Assembly: GCA_018136815.1 (NCBI GenBank)
Contig: CM030936.1
Coordinates: forward strand, 3,610,474-3,674,473
Reading direction: 5' to 3'
Length of the DNA stretch: 64,000 nt
Origin: Isochrysis galbana
Taxonomy: Eukaryota; Haptophyta; Isochrysidales; Isochrysidaceae
Shown here: in pieces, positions 11,039 through 20,730 of the stretch
How positions within the stretch are numbered: the stretch's first letter is position 1
Layout of the letters: each line of letters starts with the position of its first letter
Program-made: the position numbers and the translations under genes
Notes under the pieces: generated by a model
Told to the model about the DNA's origin: nothing
The model's database searches: none
What the model saw: the letters and a program-made list of their open reading frames with translations, nothing else

Positions 11039-12434
11039 TGTTGTATTCCTGCCCATCTGAAGGCTGTAGGCATGAATATTCGTGTAAGGTACGCGCTCAC
11101 AATTACAATTGAACAGTTCCCCGTGTTGCCACTGACGCACAAGACACACAGATTCGGATTCCCCATGGTCTCAAGTCCAGGTTTGCAGATTTTGGTCTCG
11201 AAATTTGCGATTCGAATTTTGTTTTTGCTGTTACTATAATTGTTGGCTCGTTTAAGGTAATAAACCGGCATGACTTCGACTTCTCGTTCCGCAGTTGCTC
11301 TGCGAGACTCTCTCTCTCTCTCTCTCCGTCCTCCTCTCCTCGGCCGACGGAGGGAAGTTTCGTCCAAAACATTCTCCGGTCCCAGGATGTTCCGTGGGGG
11401 TCTCTCTGCGCTCCGCGAGGGAAAGGACGCGATCTCGCTCCGAGATCACCCTCGCGCCCTCCCACGCTGCCCCGCCGTGCCCTCGGTCCCTCGCCCCCCG
11501 CGGCAGGTTCTTCCTCTCGGCGTGCCATCCGTCGCCTCCGGCCGTTATATTATTCCCCCCCCGCGCGAGGTTCTTCTCCTCCGCGCGCGGTTCGTTTCCT
11601 CCGGCCGTCGTTCGTTCCCCCCCCGCGCGCGCTGTTTCCCCCCCCTCGCTTCGATTCCTCTCGCGATTCCTTCGATGATTGCCTCCATCTCGTCCGTTCT
11701 TCTTCGCGATTCTCGCGGAGGGGGTACCGATGTTTAACGTTAGTTTCGCCGCGTTTTCGGTGAAAGAAGGGAAGAACGAATGGCACGCGCCCTGCGTCTC
11801 GCGTCTTGTTTCGTCGCCCCTTGCTCGTCGCTTGTCTAGAAGGTCTCTCTGCACATCGCCTTCTTCCCCCCGCGCGAGTTTGGACCTCTCCTCGACCCTC
11901 CGCGTTGGCTTCAGCGGACGAGTTTTCACTTTAACGATAGTTTGAACCCTTCGTTTGCGTAGTTTTGCGCTCTCTTTCCGTATTTCTTCGCGCATGACGA
12001 GCGATCGCGACCTCAGCCTTTGTCGCGCGGGAGGGGTTTGTTTATCGTATGATTCCGGAGTGTTTACGTTAGTTTTCTGAGCCCAAGGTCGTTGGGGTTT
12101 GGGTTTCTTGTGAGTGTTTTTGTGGCAACTTCGTCGAGTCCCACCGTGTTCCCAAGCGAGTCCCCCCGAGTTCCCGAGTCTATACCCCGAGTCAACGAGT
12201 CAATACAAGCCAAGCACGCGCCTGAGCCACCCCCAGTCGCCTGCCACCACCTCCCACAAGCCTCCTTCCACACTTCCGCGCCCTCCGTGCGTCGTGCGTC
12301 GTGCGTCGATCACCATGCCCGTAGTCACCCCCGAGGAAAGCTCCATGAGCTCCCCGCAAGAACCGCATTCCGCGCTAGCTGCCGGCGCGCCCTCGCAGGC
12401 CATCTCCAAGAGTGAGATGAGCCTTGCTCTGACA
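11039..12434 (+). repeat. 3' LTR of the chromovirus (about 1.4 kb)
   Basis: Starts TGTTGTATTCC right after the polypurine tract and ends GCTCTGACA, giving TG...CA ends over 1396 bp. The right end is set by comparison with 60601-61464: that copy matches closely up to the same CA, then the flanks differ. The LTR contains a (CT)n patch near 11310, C/T-rich stretches at 11560-11650 and GAGTCC-like motifs near 12140-12200. Short open frames inside it are taken as chance. Promoter and poly(A) signals are expected here but I could not place them. Confidence 0.88.
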
Positions 12435-12533
12435 GAGCAATAAATTCACTGAGAAAACAATCCTCGATATGAGTCGTGACGTTCTGCTGGGTACAATCAA
12501 AACTTATGTCAATTTGGAATTAATTCCCCGCAG

Positions 12534-13385
12534 AGCAACGGGATGGAGCTGGGGGACCCCTGCTGCGTGTGGAGCGTCGGTGTGGACGAGGGCGAGCTGC
12601 TCGGCTTCTCTACCGACGACATCTCGCTCGCGGGGGACGAGTCGTCGAGGACCTCGAGGAGCATGCCTGTCTGCGCGCCGCCGCCGCTCGCGGTGGGTAC
12701 GACCCCTCCCTCGCCCCCTTCCTCCCCCGTGTCCTCGCCCCCTATCTCCGCGCCCTCGCCCCCTTCCTCCCCCGCGTCCTCGCCCCCTTCCTCCGCGTCC
12801 CCGCCCACCCTGCCGCTGCTCGCCCACGGTGTGCTCATGTCCGTCGCGTGGGGCGTGCTCCTCCCCTCGGGCGCCTTTTTCTCGCTCGCTTGGCGCTCCC
12901 GGCTCACCGGCGGCCGTTGGCTCCGTGTGCATCGCGTGGTGCAGGTGTGTTTCTCCCTCCTCGCCCCCCCCCCCCCCCCCCATCGGCCCTCCCTCCCACG
13001 AAACAAGGCACCCCCCCCGCTCTCGCAGGGAAGCGGGCTTGCGGTGGCCGCCGCCGGCGTCGCGCTCGCCGTCGCGTGGGTGCCCCGAGGGCGCCACTTC
13101 TCGCACCCCCATCACACGCTCGGGATCGTCGCCTTCGCCCTCGCCCTGCTGCAGCCGCTCAACGCGCTCGTGCGCGGCACGCCCGGCGCCCGCACCGCAC
13201 GCCGCGCCGTGTGGCGGGTCGCGCACAAGGGGACGGGCTACGCCGTGCTCGGCGTGGGCGTCTACCAGGCCCTCTCGGGGCGCGCCCTCATGCCGAGCCA
13301 AGGCGACGCCGTTCTCGTCGCGTACGTGGTGCTCCTGGGCCTCTCCTTCGGGGTGCTTCTGGGGGGGGGGCTCATGGTAGGGTGA
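12534..13385 (+). CDS. Temptin-like/cytochrome b561 membrane protein, 3' exons only
   Basis: The exon opens after an acceptor (taattccccgcag) with SNGMELGDPCCVW, the C-terminal signature of temptin-type Cys-rich domains, where it normally follows a DSDGDG segment. A Pro/Ser linker built from about 30-bp repeats follows. Then comes a cytochrome b561 core with candidate heme-ligand histidines in HGVLM, RVHRVVQ, SHPHHTLG and WRVAHKGTG, within four or five hydrophobic helices. An 84-bp GT-AG intron at 12945-13028 interrupts the core; it is in frame if read through (translated as Pro-rich sequence). The family moves electrons across membranes, typically from ascorbate-like donors. The 5' exons (signal peptide and first part of temptin) are absent. 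The retrotransposon LTR ends 99 bp upstream inside what looks like an intron, so the rest should lie beyond the element, off the left edge. Confidence 0.75.
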   Translation, partial: SNGMELGDPCCVWSVGVDEGELLGFSTDDISLAGDESSRTSRSMPVCAPPPLAVGTTPPSPPSSPVSSPPISAPSPPSSPASSPPSSASPPTLPLLAHGVLMSVAWGVLLPSGAFFSLAWRSRLTGGRWLRVHRVVQVCFSLLAPPPPPHRPSLPRNKAPPPLSQGSGLAVAAAGVALAVAWVPRGRHFSHPHHTLGIVAFALALLQPLNALVRGTPGARTARRAVWRVAHKGTGYAVLGVGVYQALSGRALMPSQGDAVLVAYVVLLGLSFGVLLGGGLMVG

Positions 13386-15386
13386 GAGTGGAAGGGAAAG
13401 GAGACCAAATGAAGGCAAGCCGCCTGGATGGTAGGAGGTGTGCGCATGTGCAGGCATCCCATGGCGCTCAGTGGGCACCAGGGGCCCTGGTGCATGCGCG
13501 CGAGCGCAAGTGCGCACTCCGCCTCGGGCTCCGATGGACGGAGGAGGGACATTGGCGCGAGAGGAGAGGCAAAGAAAAGGGGGGGGGGTACAGAGGGGGG
13601 GGGGGAGGGGGGGGGAGGGGGGGTCCTGAAATTTTTTATATCCTATTCACGGGGCATTTGCATTTGTAAAAAAAACAACCAAACCTGAGGTTGCAGCCTC
13701 TTACGATGGGGGCGGGAAGCGAGAGCGAGAACGAGGAAGCGACGAGCGAGAGAGCGACAGACGTGGGCGCGGCAGAGGCCGACAGGATACCAACCTAACC
13801 AGACCGACAACGCAATCACAAGACACGCACACACGCACACTCAACTTTCACCCAACATCTCCCTACACCCTATACTAACGTATCTTTGCCCACTTGGGCG
13901 GGGAAGACACAAAAGGAAGGAAACAAGGAAGAGAAAGCCGACGAGAGAGCGACGATGCGACGGAGGAGCCGACTGCGAACGGCGATTTCAGCGAACGAAT
14001 ATGTAGAAAGTAAGGAGGGAATCTACGCGCATAAAACGAAAGGAGCGGGAGGGTAGGCTTCGCGCTGGGGAAAAGTCCTCAGCAACGAACACCTACGACG
14101 AGAGCGAGAGCAGGCGCGGGCTAACGACAGCAAGGAGGGACCAAAGAGAGAGCAAGGCCCAAGGTGCGAAGGAGCGAAACAGAAACAGAGGCGAGACAGG
14201 CCACAAAGGGGCGCGACGGCAAGGAGCGATGGGCGAATTACGAATGAAGAGTCCTACAAGTTACGAGTAAAACTCCACGACGAACGAGCACGATCAAGCG
14301 CGAAGACGCACGAAGTAGCAGAAGGTCCGGAGTCGATCGCGGATGCGACACCAGTTCGCCTCCATGCTCCATGCCTCCGTCAAAATGGCACATACACATA
14401 CTACTACATGCGTCCATTCCCACGAATTGCACTCACATACCACACCGCATGCGCCCTCCGCCACACCACAAACACGGTCGTCTTTAAGCCTACGCGTTTC
14501 TGCGCAACCGCTGATGCTAATGCCTTGGCACCGCTTGGCGCTTGGCGCGAGCGCAATAAATAGCTACTTGATTGGCTATGCGCTATGCGCGGTATGCGAT
14601 GCGATCCGTGTTAGATCAGGGTGCCACATCACAGCGTCAAAGCTCAGTGATAGAGTTGTCAGAGCACTACAAGCAGAATGGTGTATGCATCAATCGAGTT
14701 TCGTGCGCATGCATGTAACATATAAGCGCATACTACACTACACGCTCACTTAACTTGGCACACGACTCAGCCGTCTCACGTGCGCGCGTCTTCCAACTTG
14801 TCCACACGGCATGAATGGCTGTGATTCATGGGGCGATTTGGCAATGATACTTCTGCGAGAAACAACCGCAAAAGCGAGATCGGGTCAGGGCGACAATTGA
14901 CGGATAGCAAGCTAGTATGTACCATGTGCATGCGGCAACACAACAAAAGGAAAGGGCTCAGAGTGATCGTGTGTGGTGTCCCATTCTTGCTTTCGCAGCA
15001 ATTGTCAAGGCATGGCCCACGGGATGTTGGTCTTGTAGACGAGCAGCTAATGAAGACTCTCCTCGCCTCAAAGCACGCATGTGTGAGGCAGGACAGCGAG
15101 ATGCCTGGATCCCAATGCACTCGTGATTCTGCCGAAATTGTGAGGAAGTGCGGCAACACGCCGGCGAGGCGGCCAGAGAGTCCACACGCGAGTGCTCCTG
15201 CTCGTGATGGCCACATCTTGCTCAGCAAGATGAGCGAGGAAAGGCCGCTGGCCTACGGCCTGTGCGCACCAAAGTGCGTGAATACTATCTCGGCCGCGAA
15301 AGGCAAGTAGGCGAAAGAAGAGCCGCACCTCACTTGTATGCTATGCCTACATGCAAGAGGCATCGCGCGCATGCTCTATACCCACT
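13386..15386. other. Intergenic, no gene recognised
   Basis: Holds the 3' flank of the b561 gene, a G-rich low-complexity stretch at 13575-13625, purine-rich sequence to about 14300 and ordinary-looking sequence to 15386. The open frames here (for example 14828-15310 on + and 14776-15228 on -) overlap each other on opposite strands and show no domain or splice pattern I recognise. Confidence 0.5.
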
Positions 15387-16466
15387 CTACGAGAAATTGG
15401 TCAATCCGCGGATTGCGGCACCCGCCTTGCGCAGAGGCATGAGCACCCAGTCGCGCTTCCTGCGCCGAGCCGGTGGCGGTGGAAGCTTCCATTCGCGCGC
15501 CGGCAAGGGTGCCTCCTCCTTCGGGAGGGCTGGCGACTCCTGCTCCTGACGTGTAGACGTCTCCTGTTGCACGGGCCAGCGTTTGAGGATCTCTTGCGCT
15601 CGGCGATCGCGCTCGGCGATGACCTCGGCGCGACTCATAGGCGTAGAGGCCGACTCCTTACCGACTGTGCTTGCATAGCCTGCCTGGAGACTCTCGCTGA
15701 AGGTGGGACCCCGCCCACCCTGCTCCTTCTCGCGCTGAGCCGCCGCGGGCGCTTTCGGTGCGGCCGCCGCATCCTGCAAGGGCTCAGCCAATGCACGCTT
15801 TGCCTTCTCGAGAGCTGCGTCGCGCTCGGCCCGCAGCTTGGCCACCTCGGCAGTCAGCTGGTCCCTCTCCTTGGCGGTCGACGTGAGCGATGCCTTGGTC
15901 TTGGCAAGGGTGCTCTGGGTCGCCTCGAGGTTGTCACCCATCTCACCAATCGCCTCGGCGGCCGCTTCCTTGGTCTGTTTAAGGTCGCCTTTAGCCGCCG
16001 TGAGCGCGGACTCGGTGGCATCGAGCTTGGTCTGCGCCTCGGCCAGGCGCGACTCAGCCTGTGCGAGCTCATCCCGCGTCGATGCGAGCATGGCTTCCGT
16101 CTGAGCAAGCGTGTCCTCGGTTCGCCGCCGCTCAGCCCTCGCCTCTGCCGCCGCGTCGTCGGCCGCCTCAACTCTGCGCATAACGAGTTTGAGCGCACTC
16201 TCCGTGGTGTCGAGCTCGTTCTGAAGTGCGAGACGTAGTTGGTCGATGTCACCCGGCGTCGTGCCATCGGCCACTCCGAGCAGCGCCGCATCTAGCCTCG
16301 CACTGTACCTCTTCTGCATCTGGTCGAGGCGCTCGAGCGCGCCCTCCAGCTCCACGGACGGTTTCATACCACCCAGCTGGGCGGTCTCCGCACGAAGGGC
16401 GCGAGCGCGAGAGATGAGAGCCGAGAGAGACTCTGCCGCCTCGGCCCACGAGGCTGAGGAACTCAT
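15387..16466 (-). CDS. Long coiled-coil protein, function unknown
   Basis: A single-exon frame of 359 residues starting MSSSASWAEAAE. I chose this Met over one 270 bp upstream because the extra sequence is only translated GA/CT microsatellite. Residues about 90-250 are nearly continuous heptads rich in Ala, Glu, Leu and Lys (LDATESALTAAKGDLKQTK), typical of a parallel coiled coil. The C-terminus is Pro-rich and then basic (RRRKRDW), ending in a short amphipathic segment (PLRKAGAAIRGLTNFS) that could bind a membrane or partner. No signal peptide or other domain is seen. Many scaffold, cytoskeletal and tethering proteins look like this, so no function is assigned. A pyrimidine tract lies on the sense strand just 5' of the Met. 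Confidence 0.7.
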   Translation of the reverse strand: MSSSASWAEAAESLSALISRARALRAETAQLGGMKPSVELEGALERLDQMQKRYSARLDAALLGVADGTTPGDIDQLRLALQNELDTTESALKLVMRRVEAADDAAAEARAERRRTEDTLAQTEAMLASTRDELAQAESRLAEAQTKLDATESALTAAKGDLKQTKEAAAEAIGEMGDNLEATQSTLAKTKASLTSTAKERDQLTAEVAKLRAERDAALEKAKRALAEPLQDAAAAPKAPAAAQREKEQGGRGPTFSESLQAGYASTVGKESASTPMSRAEVIAERDRRAQEILKRWPVQQETSTRQEQESPALPKEEAPLPAREWKLPPPPARRRKRDWVLMPLRKAGAAIRGLTNFS

Positions 16467-16632
16467 CGAGAGGCGAGAGAGAGAGAGCGAGAGAGAGCGG
16501 GGAGGCAAGGAGGAGGGAGAGAGGAAGTGAGTGATTGGTACCCATCGATCGTGCGCTGGGCTTACCATCTTCCCGCCTTGAAGCCCCAGGGCAAGCGCGG
16601 GAAGCTGAAGAAGCAAGAGCAGCGAGCCGCGC

Positions 16633-16674
<42 letters not shown>

Positions 16675-16772
16675 CCTCCCTCCCTCCCCCCTTCCCCCCC
16701 CCTCTCTCTCCCCTCTCCCCTCTCTCCGAGATCCATCCCCCCCCTCGTCGTCGGTCCCCTCCCCCCCGCCCA

Positions 16773-16824
<52 letters not shown>

Positions 16825-17230
16825 CCTCCCTCCCTCCCTCTCCCCCCCCCCCCTCTCTCTCCCTCTCTCTCTCTCCCTCTCCCTCTCTCACTCTCCTCAC
16901 ATCACAACCCCCCGCAAGCCACCGTTTCTCCCTCTCCTCGCGGGCACTATTTCTTATGGCATCTGGGCCCTTCTTCCTGCTACGGTTGAGTCGTCTCGCT
17001 CGCACTACTCCGTACTCTACCACTCCTCACTCTTCCAATCCTTCTATACGCGAATATTTTCTCATCATCCCGTTAAGACCCGCAAACTTCTCTTTTGTAG
17101 AGATCTTCTTCAAATCTCTCCCCCTCTCCTCTCTCTCTAAAGCTCTCATCCATAACTCCCTCCCTCCTTCTCCTCTCTCTCTCTCTCTCTTCGTTCACCT
17201 CTCTCTCTCTCACTCCATTCTGGCGCGAAC
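16467..17230. repeat. CT/GA microsatellite cluster
   Basis: GA repeats directly right of the coiled-coil gene are followed by (CT)n and CCT tracts at about 16637-16900, and more CT runs near 17120-17215. The first part is presumably the 5' leader or promoter of the minus-strand gene. The CT part would suit a plus-strand transcript to the right, where only a decayed transposase is visible. Open frames of Ser-Leu or Arg-Glu repeats across it are artefacts. Confidence 0.8.
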
Positions 17231-17579
17231 AGCGAACAGGGAGAATGAACTATCTCGAATGGTACGGTACTAACATCACCAACAAGATTAAAAAAGAAAA
17301 AGGAGAAGGTGAATCAGACCTAGGAGTACTCCCTAAAGTATGATAGAGTACTCCTCTTCGGCTATTCTCCACACTACCCTGCACCCTACATTTATTCTCG
17401 CCTCGCGCGTGGCACTAGAGGCTTGCGCTTCGCAGAGCGGCCCGCTTCGCAGAGCGCCCCCCCCCCGTTCCCATGGCTCCCAGAGCCATCCCCAAGCCCC
17501 AGAGGAAGCCTAAGCCGGCCCCTGGGCACTATACTATACTATCCAGGCCCGCGATCTCCGCGCCAGAAACCGCGCAGCC
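17231..17579. other. Short gene-free stretch with GAGTA-type motif and LINE-like end fragment
   Basis: Contains a small imperfect palindrome of GAGTACTC motifs near 17320-17350. At 17393-17420 it matches the terminal segment of the LINE-like family at 38.4 and 51.1 kb (tattctcgcctcgcgcg), so a fragment of that element may be present. No gene seen. Confidence 0.35.
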
Positions 17580-18548
17580 GTGGTCGAAGACGTCCGGAAG
17601 GCTGCAGCGTACTGCCGAGCGAACAGCGTCGGAGCCAAAGCAGCAATGGCCACAGGGATGTTCCCGCTGGCAACGCGGCATAAGGTCACAAGAGAGCTGC
17701 AGAAAGCGCAGGGGGACGAGCAACCAACGCGCGACTCACACTCACAGATTCTCACAAATGTAGAGCGGCGCAAGCTCGCTGCATGGATCCTAGCGCGCGC
17801 TGACATGCATGAGCCCCAAAACAGGCACCAGATATCCGTCAAAGTGCGCGAAGATGCTCGCGGAGCGGCACAGGTTCAACCGGGCGAAGAAGTTCGGCAA
17901 GGGTACAGTCCTCCTCAACACACACGAGCTCAACCACGTGAACTCCGACCTCGACCTCTCCCATACGTTCTTCCAACGCATCTTCATCTTCCCGTGGTGG
18001 CGTGCTCACGGTATCGACATCGAGGAGGGCAGCTCAAGGGCAGAAGAATATCGAAGGGGGAAGAAGTACACGGAGGAGGTTGTTCGTATTAACCACTTTC
18101 ACGGCGAGTATGAGTATGGTCTAGAGGCCGAGCTCATCGATGCAGGGGTCATTCATGGACTCATGGACCCTGAGACCAAGGTAAGCATGCGCCCCCCTCC
18201 CCCGCCCCCCGCCCAGCACTCGCGTGTACAAGCGCATGCGCTAAGCATGCCCCCCTCTCGCTCGCATGTCGCATGTACTCACTCAGGTTATCAAGGACAC
18301 CCGCCGCGTTTTAAATGCGGACGAGACCCCGCAGGCCTTGGCGGACGTCCCTCAATGCGCGGCGGGCGAAAGTGGCCAAGCGCAAGGGCAAGGCGGTCAA
18401 ACAGCGGGGGGGCAACACCAAGGAGTCAATCACGGTGATGATGACGTGGGATCTATCCGGGTGGAACTACGGCGTGCAGCTGGTGTGTCGAACACGCGAT
18501 GACTATGGGCTCATAGGCAGAGGGCCGTTCGACCGAGCCGGAAGCTGA
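17580..18548 (+). pseudogene. Decayed DDE_1 (pogo/Tigger-like) transposase
   Basis: Three frames together read like a CENP-B/pogo-type transposase. 17580-17850 resembles the N-terminal helix-turn-helix (VEDVRKAAAYC, then NVERRKLAAWIL). 17860-18180 in another frame gives MLAERHRFNRAKKFGKG and the region before the catalytic core. After a possible intron at 18181-18286 (GTAAG...CAG) comes RVLNADETPQ, matching the second catalytic Asp motif (N-x-DE-T) of DDE_1 proteins. One more frameshift near 18353 leads to KVAKRKGKAVKQRGG and ITVMMTWDLSGW, the usual beta-strand after that motif. No intact frame exists, so it should be inactive. The family call comes from motif pattern only. Confidence 0.5.
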
Positions 18549-18554
18549 CGCGGT

Positions 18555-18825
18555 CGTGGAAGGGTATGTGCACATGCACATGGGTGATTGCAACTCATCA
18601 CATGTGCCCCGTGAGATATTTTTGTAATTGGAGGGAATCGCATAGAAACCAGTCGACAACGCACGCACGGCGTCCCCGATACACATCGGCACGCACGGCG
18701 TGCATGTTAAACATCGAGAATGGGCAATCATGTGATTATTGTTGTATAAGTATAACTAACTATGGACATTTGATGGCTCCATTCGATTGATGTCCCATGA
18801 TTGACGGAACGACACCTGGATGCCC
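18555..18825. repeat. Dispersed repeat, family also at 40.1-41.3 kb
   Basis: Two blocks recur near 41 kb in the same order: one with 'cgcacggcgt' and 'acacatcg' motifs, and one reading 'gattgatgtcccatgattg' then 'acggaacgacac'. The copies are clearly diverged. There is no coding potential. It probably marks a non-autonomous element or the end of a larger one. Confidence 0.55.
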
Positions 18826-18935
18826 GTAGAAACACTAAACCGCAATCGCCCGACACTCAACACAAAAAGGAAATGCGCAACAGCCGGTAGCCCGATGGCG
18901 CGCAATAGGAAGGAGGCCGAAAAGCCATCGAGAAT

Positions 18936-19035
18936 NNNNNNNNNNNNNNNNNNNNNNNNNNNNNNNNNNNNNNNNNNNNNNNNNNNNNNNNNNNNNNNNN
19001 NNNNNNNNNNNNNNNNNNNNNNNNNNNNNNNNNNN
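18936..19035. other. Assembly gap (100 N)
   Basis: Exactly 100 N, the usual placeholder for a scaffold gap of unknown size. Nothing can be said about its content. Confidence 1.
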
Positions 19036-19285
19036 TTGCGGAGAAGAGGGGAACGGCCAACCACAGCTAGCCACCGCTGTGCATGCGGTAGACAGCACAC
19101 AGTGTGATGAGGAGACGGGGGGGCAGAGGGTGTTGCGAGAGATATGGATAGCGGGAGGACGAGAGAGAGAAGGGAAGGGGGGGGGCGTGTGGCGTGGAGA
19201 GAGCGAGGAAACACGGAGAGAGGAAGAGGAGGGGGAGGGAGGGAGGGAGGGAGGAGGGAGGGAGGGAGGGGGGGGGGAGGGGGGA

Positions 19286-19316
<31 letters not shown>

Positions 19317-20582
19317 GGGAGAGAGGGAGAGGGAGAGGGAGGGAGGGAGGGAGGGGAGGAGGGAAGGAGGCAGAGCGGGCGGGCGGGCGGGCGGGCGGGA
19401 GGCAGAGCAAGAGGGAGGGAGGGAGACAGGCAGGCAGAGAGGCACAGAGCAGCAAGGCCGAGCGTTCCCCCACCCTCCCTTCCCTTCCCCGCCCTCCCCC
19501 CATCGCACCTCTCTCTCTCTCTCTCTCGCTCTCTACCCCCCTTCTTTGTTGGTCTTGGTTTTTTGTTTGAGACGGGGGAAGGGGGGGGGTCCTGGGGAGA
19601 GAGAGAAAGAAGGGGTTGAGAAGAGAGAAGAAGTGTGACCGAACTGTCGAGAAGGAGAAAAGGAGGACAAGAAGGGAGCGAGGAGAGGAGAGTAGACGGA
19701 GAACAGGTAAACAAAGTCCAGAGAGAGAGAAAGAGACCTCGGGGTGGGTGCGGCGGAAGACTGGAATTCCATTTTTGTGTCCACTTATAGGAGTATAGAG
19801 TACTTATATACTACTCTAGGAGTACAGCTCCGTACATAGTAGAGTCTAGATCGAGGAGTTTAGTAGTAGTAGCGACTAGTAGTAGACCATTTCTCCTGCT
19901 ACTCTAGAAGAGTTGGCACGAGGGGAGGCGCGGGACCCGGACCATCCTCCCTCATGAGTCGTGATGAGTGAGCCAACTGAGTCTATCTCTCAAGAGGCGA
20001 AGCACCTTCGGAGGTGCTGCACGCCGTCGCCGTCCCGACTCACAAGACCACACCTCCCATGCCTCTCAATAAACCAACAAACCAAAGACCACAAGACCAC
20101 ACCTCATTCTCTCTTTCTCATTCGTCGTTGGCGGCTGTAGCGGTATGGGAGGACGTCTCCATACCCATACCCATACCCGTACCCATACCCACACCCCTCA
20201 CCCATCATATCTTAGCCCTGGCCCCCAGCTCGACGCGCAGCGCGAGCTTCAATAAAAAAATTCCAACTGGGAAGATGCGCACCTGCACTGAGCCGCTGGC
20301 CGATGCCGCACGCCGACGCAGGTGAAGACGCAGGTGAAGATGTCCCTGCAGGCCCTGCAGAGACCCCGGCAGAGCCCGGGGGCGGGCGGGCGGGTCATCT
20401 GAGCGCCCCGGCTTGCATTAATTAATGGTCATGTCTGGTGTCTGGGGCCTAGCTAGGCTCCTTCAGACGGCGAAGGGGTAGCGTCGCGCACTCCCGGGGT
20501 TGCTGGAGTGCTGCAGCGACAAACTGCGAGGATGCTGCTGAGGCCGTAGAGGTCGCCAGTCGAGCGCCCGAAGTCAGTGGTG
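19036..20582. repeat. GA/G-rich low complexity, then gene-free sequence
   Basis: 19140-19420 is GAGA/GGGA/GGGC repeat and 19500-19540 a short CT run. From 19780 to 19910 there are GAGTA/TACTC-type motifs like those flanking the 25.7-kb array. 20158-20192 is a short ccatac(c) repeat. The open frames here are translations of simple repeat. No gene recognised. Confidence 0.6.
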
Positions 20583-20730
20583 TCGCAGATTTGTGGTGAT
20601 GGCCCGACGACGAGATGTAACATGTAACGAGATGGCCTTGATGGCCCGACGACGAGATGTAACGAGATGGCCTTGATGGCCCGACGAGATGAACGAGATG
20701 GCCCGAGGGCCCGACGAGATGAACGAGATT
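20583..20730. repeat. Short imperfect tandem repeat
   Basis: About four shrinking copies of a unit containing 'gatggcccgacgacgagatg' and 'taacgagatggccttgatgg'. The full unit is 35-45 bp, losing internal steps toward the right. No coding meaning is evident. Confidence 0.75.

Larger units (their letters stand above)
1..12434 (+). mobile_element. Ty3/gypsy chromovirus with a methyltransferase-like domain (5' LTR outside window)
   Basis: Seen: a broken gag-like region, a repeat-rich linker, and one pol frame with a methyltransferase-like domain, aspartic protease, reverse transcriptase, RNase H, HHCC zinc finger, D,D35E integrase and chromodomain. A polypurine tract and a TG...CA terminal repeat follow. 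The order PR-RT-RH-IN-chromodomain is that of chromoviruses (Metaviridae). The left boundary is not visible because the window opens inside the internal region. At the right end, 'gagca' follows the final CA and is a candidate 5-bp target duplication that needs the missing left flank. A 5'-truncated, internally deleted relative lies at 58383-61464 and independently fixes the LTR end, because identity stops right after the same CA. Confidence 0.93.

Noticed and set aside
11252-11995. 247-codon minus-strand frame and several plus frames inside the LTR
   Set aside because: They lie in the non-coding LTR, are Arg/Glu-rich from C/T runs, and are not kept intact in the second copy.
12569-13669. 366-codon Arg/Pro-rich frame and a 337-codon minus frame over the b561 gene
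   Set aside because: Shadows of the b561 frame caused by high GC; only the frame starting at 12534 shows domain motifs and correct splice phase.
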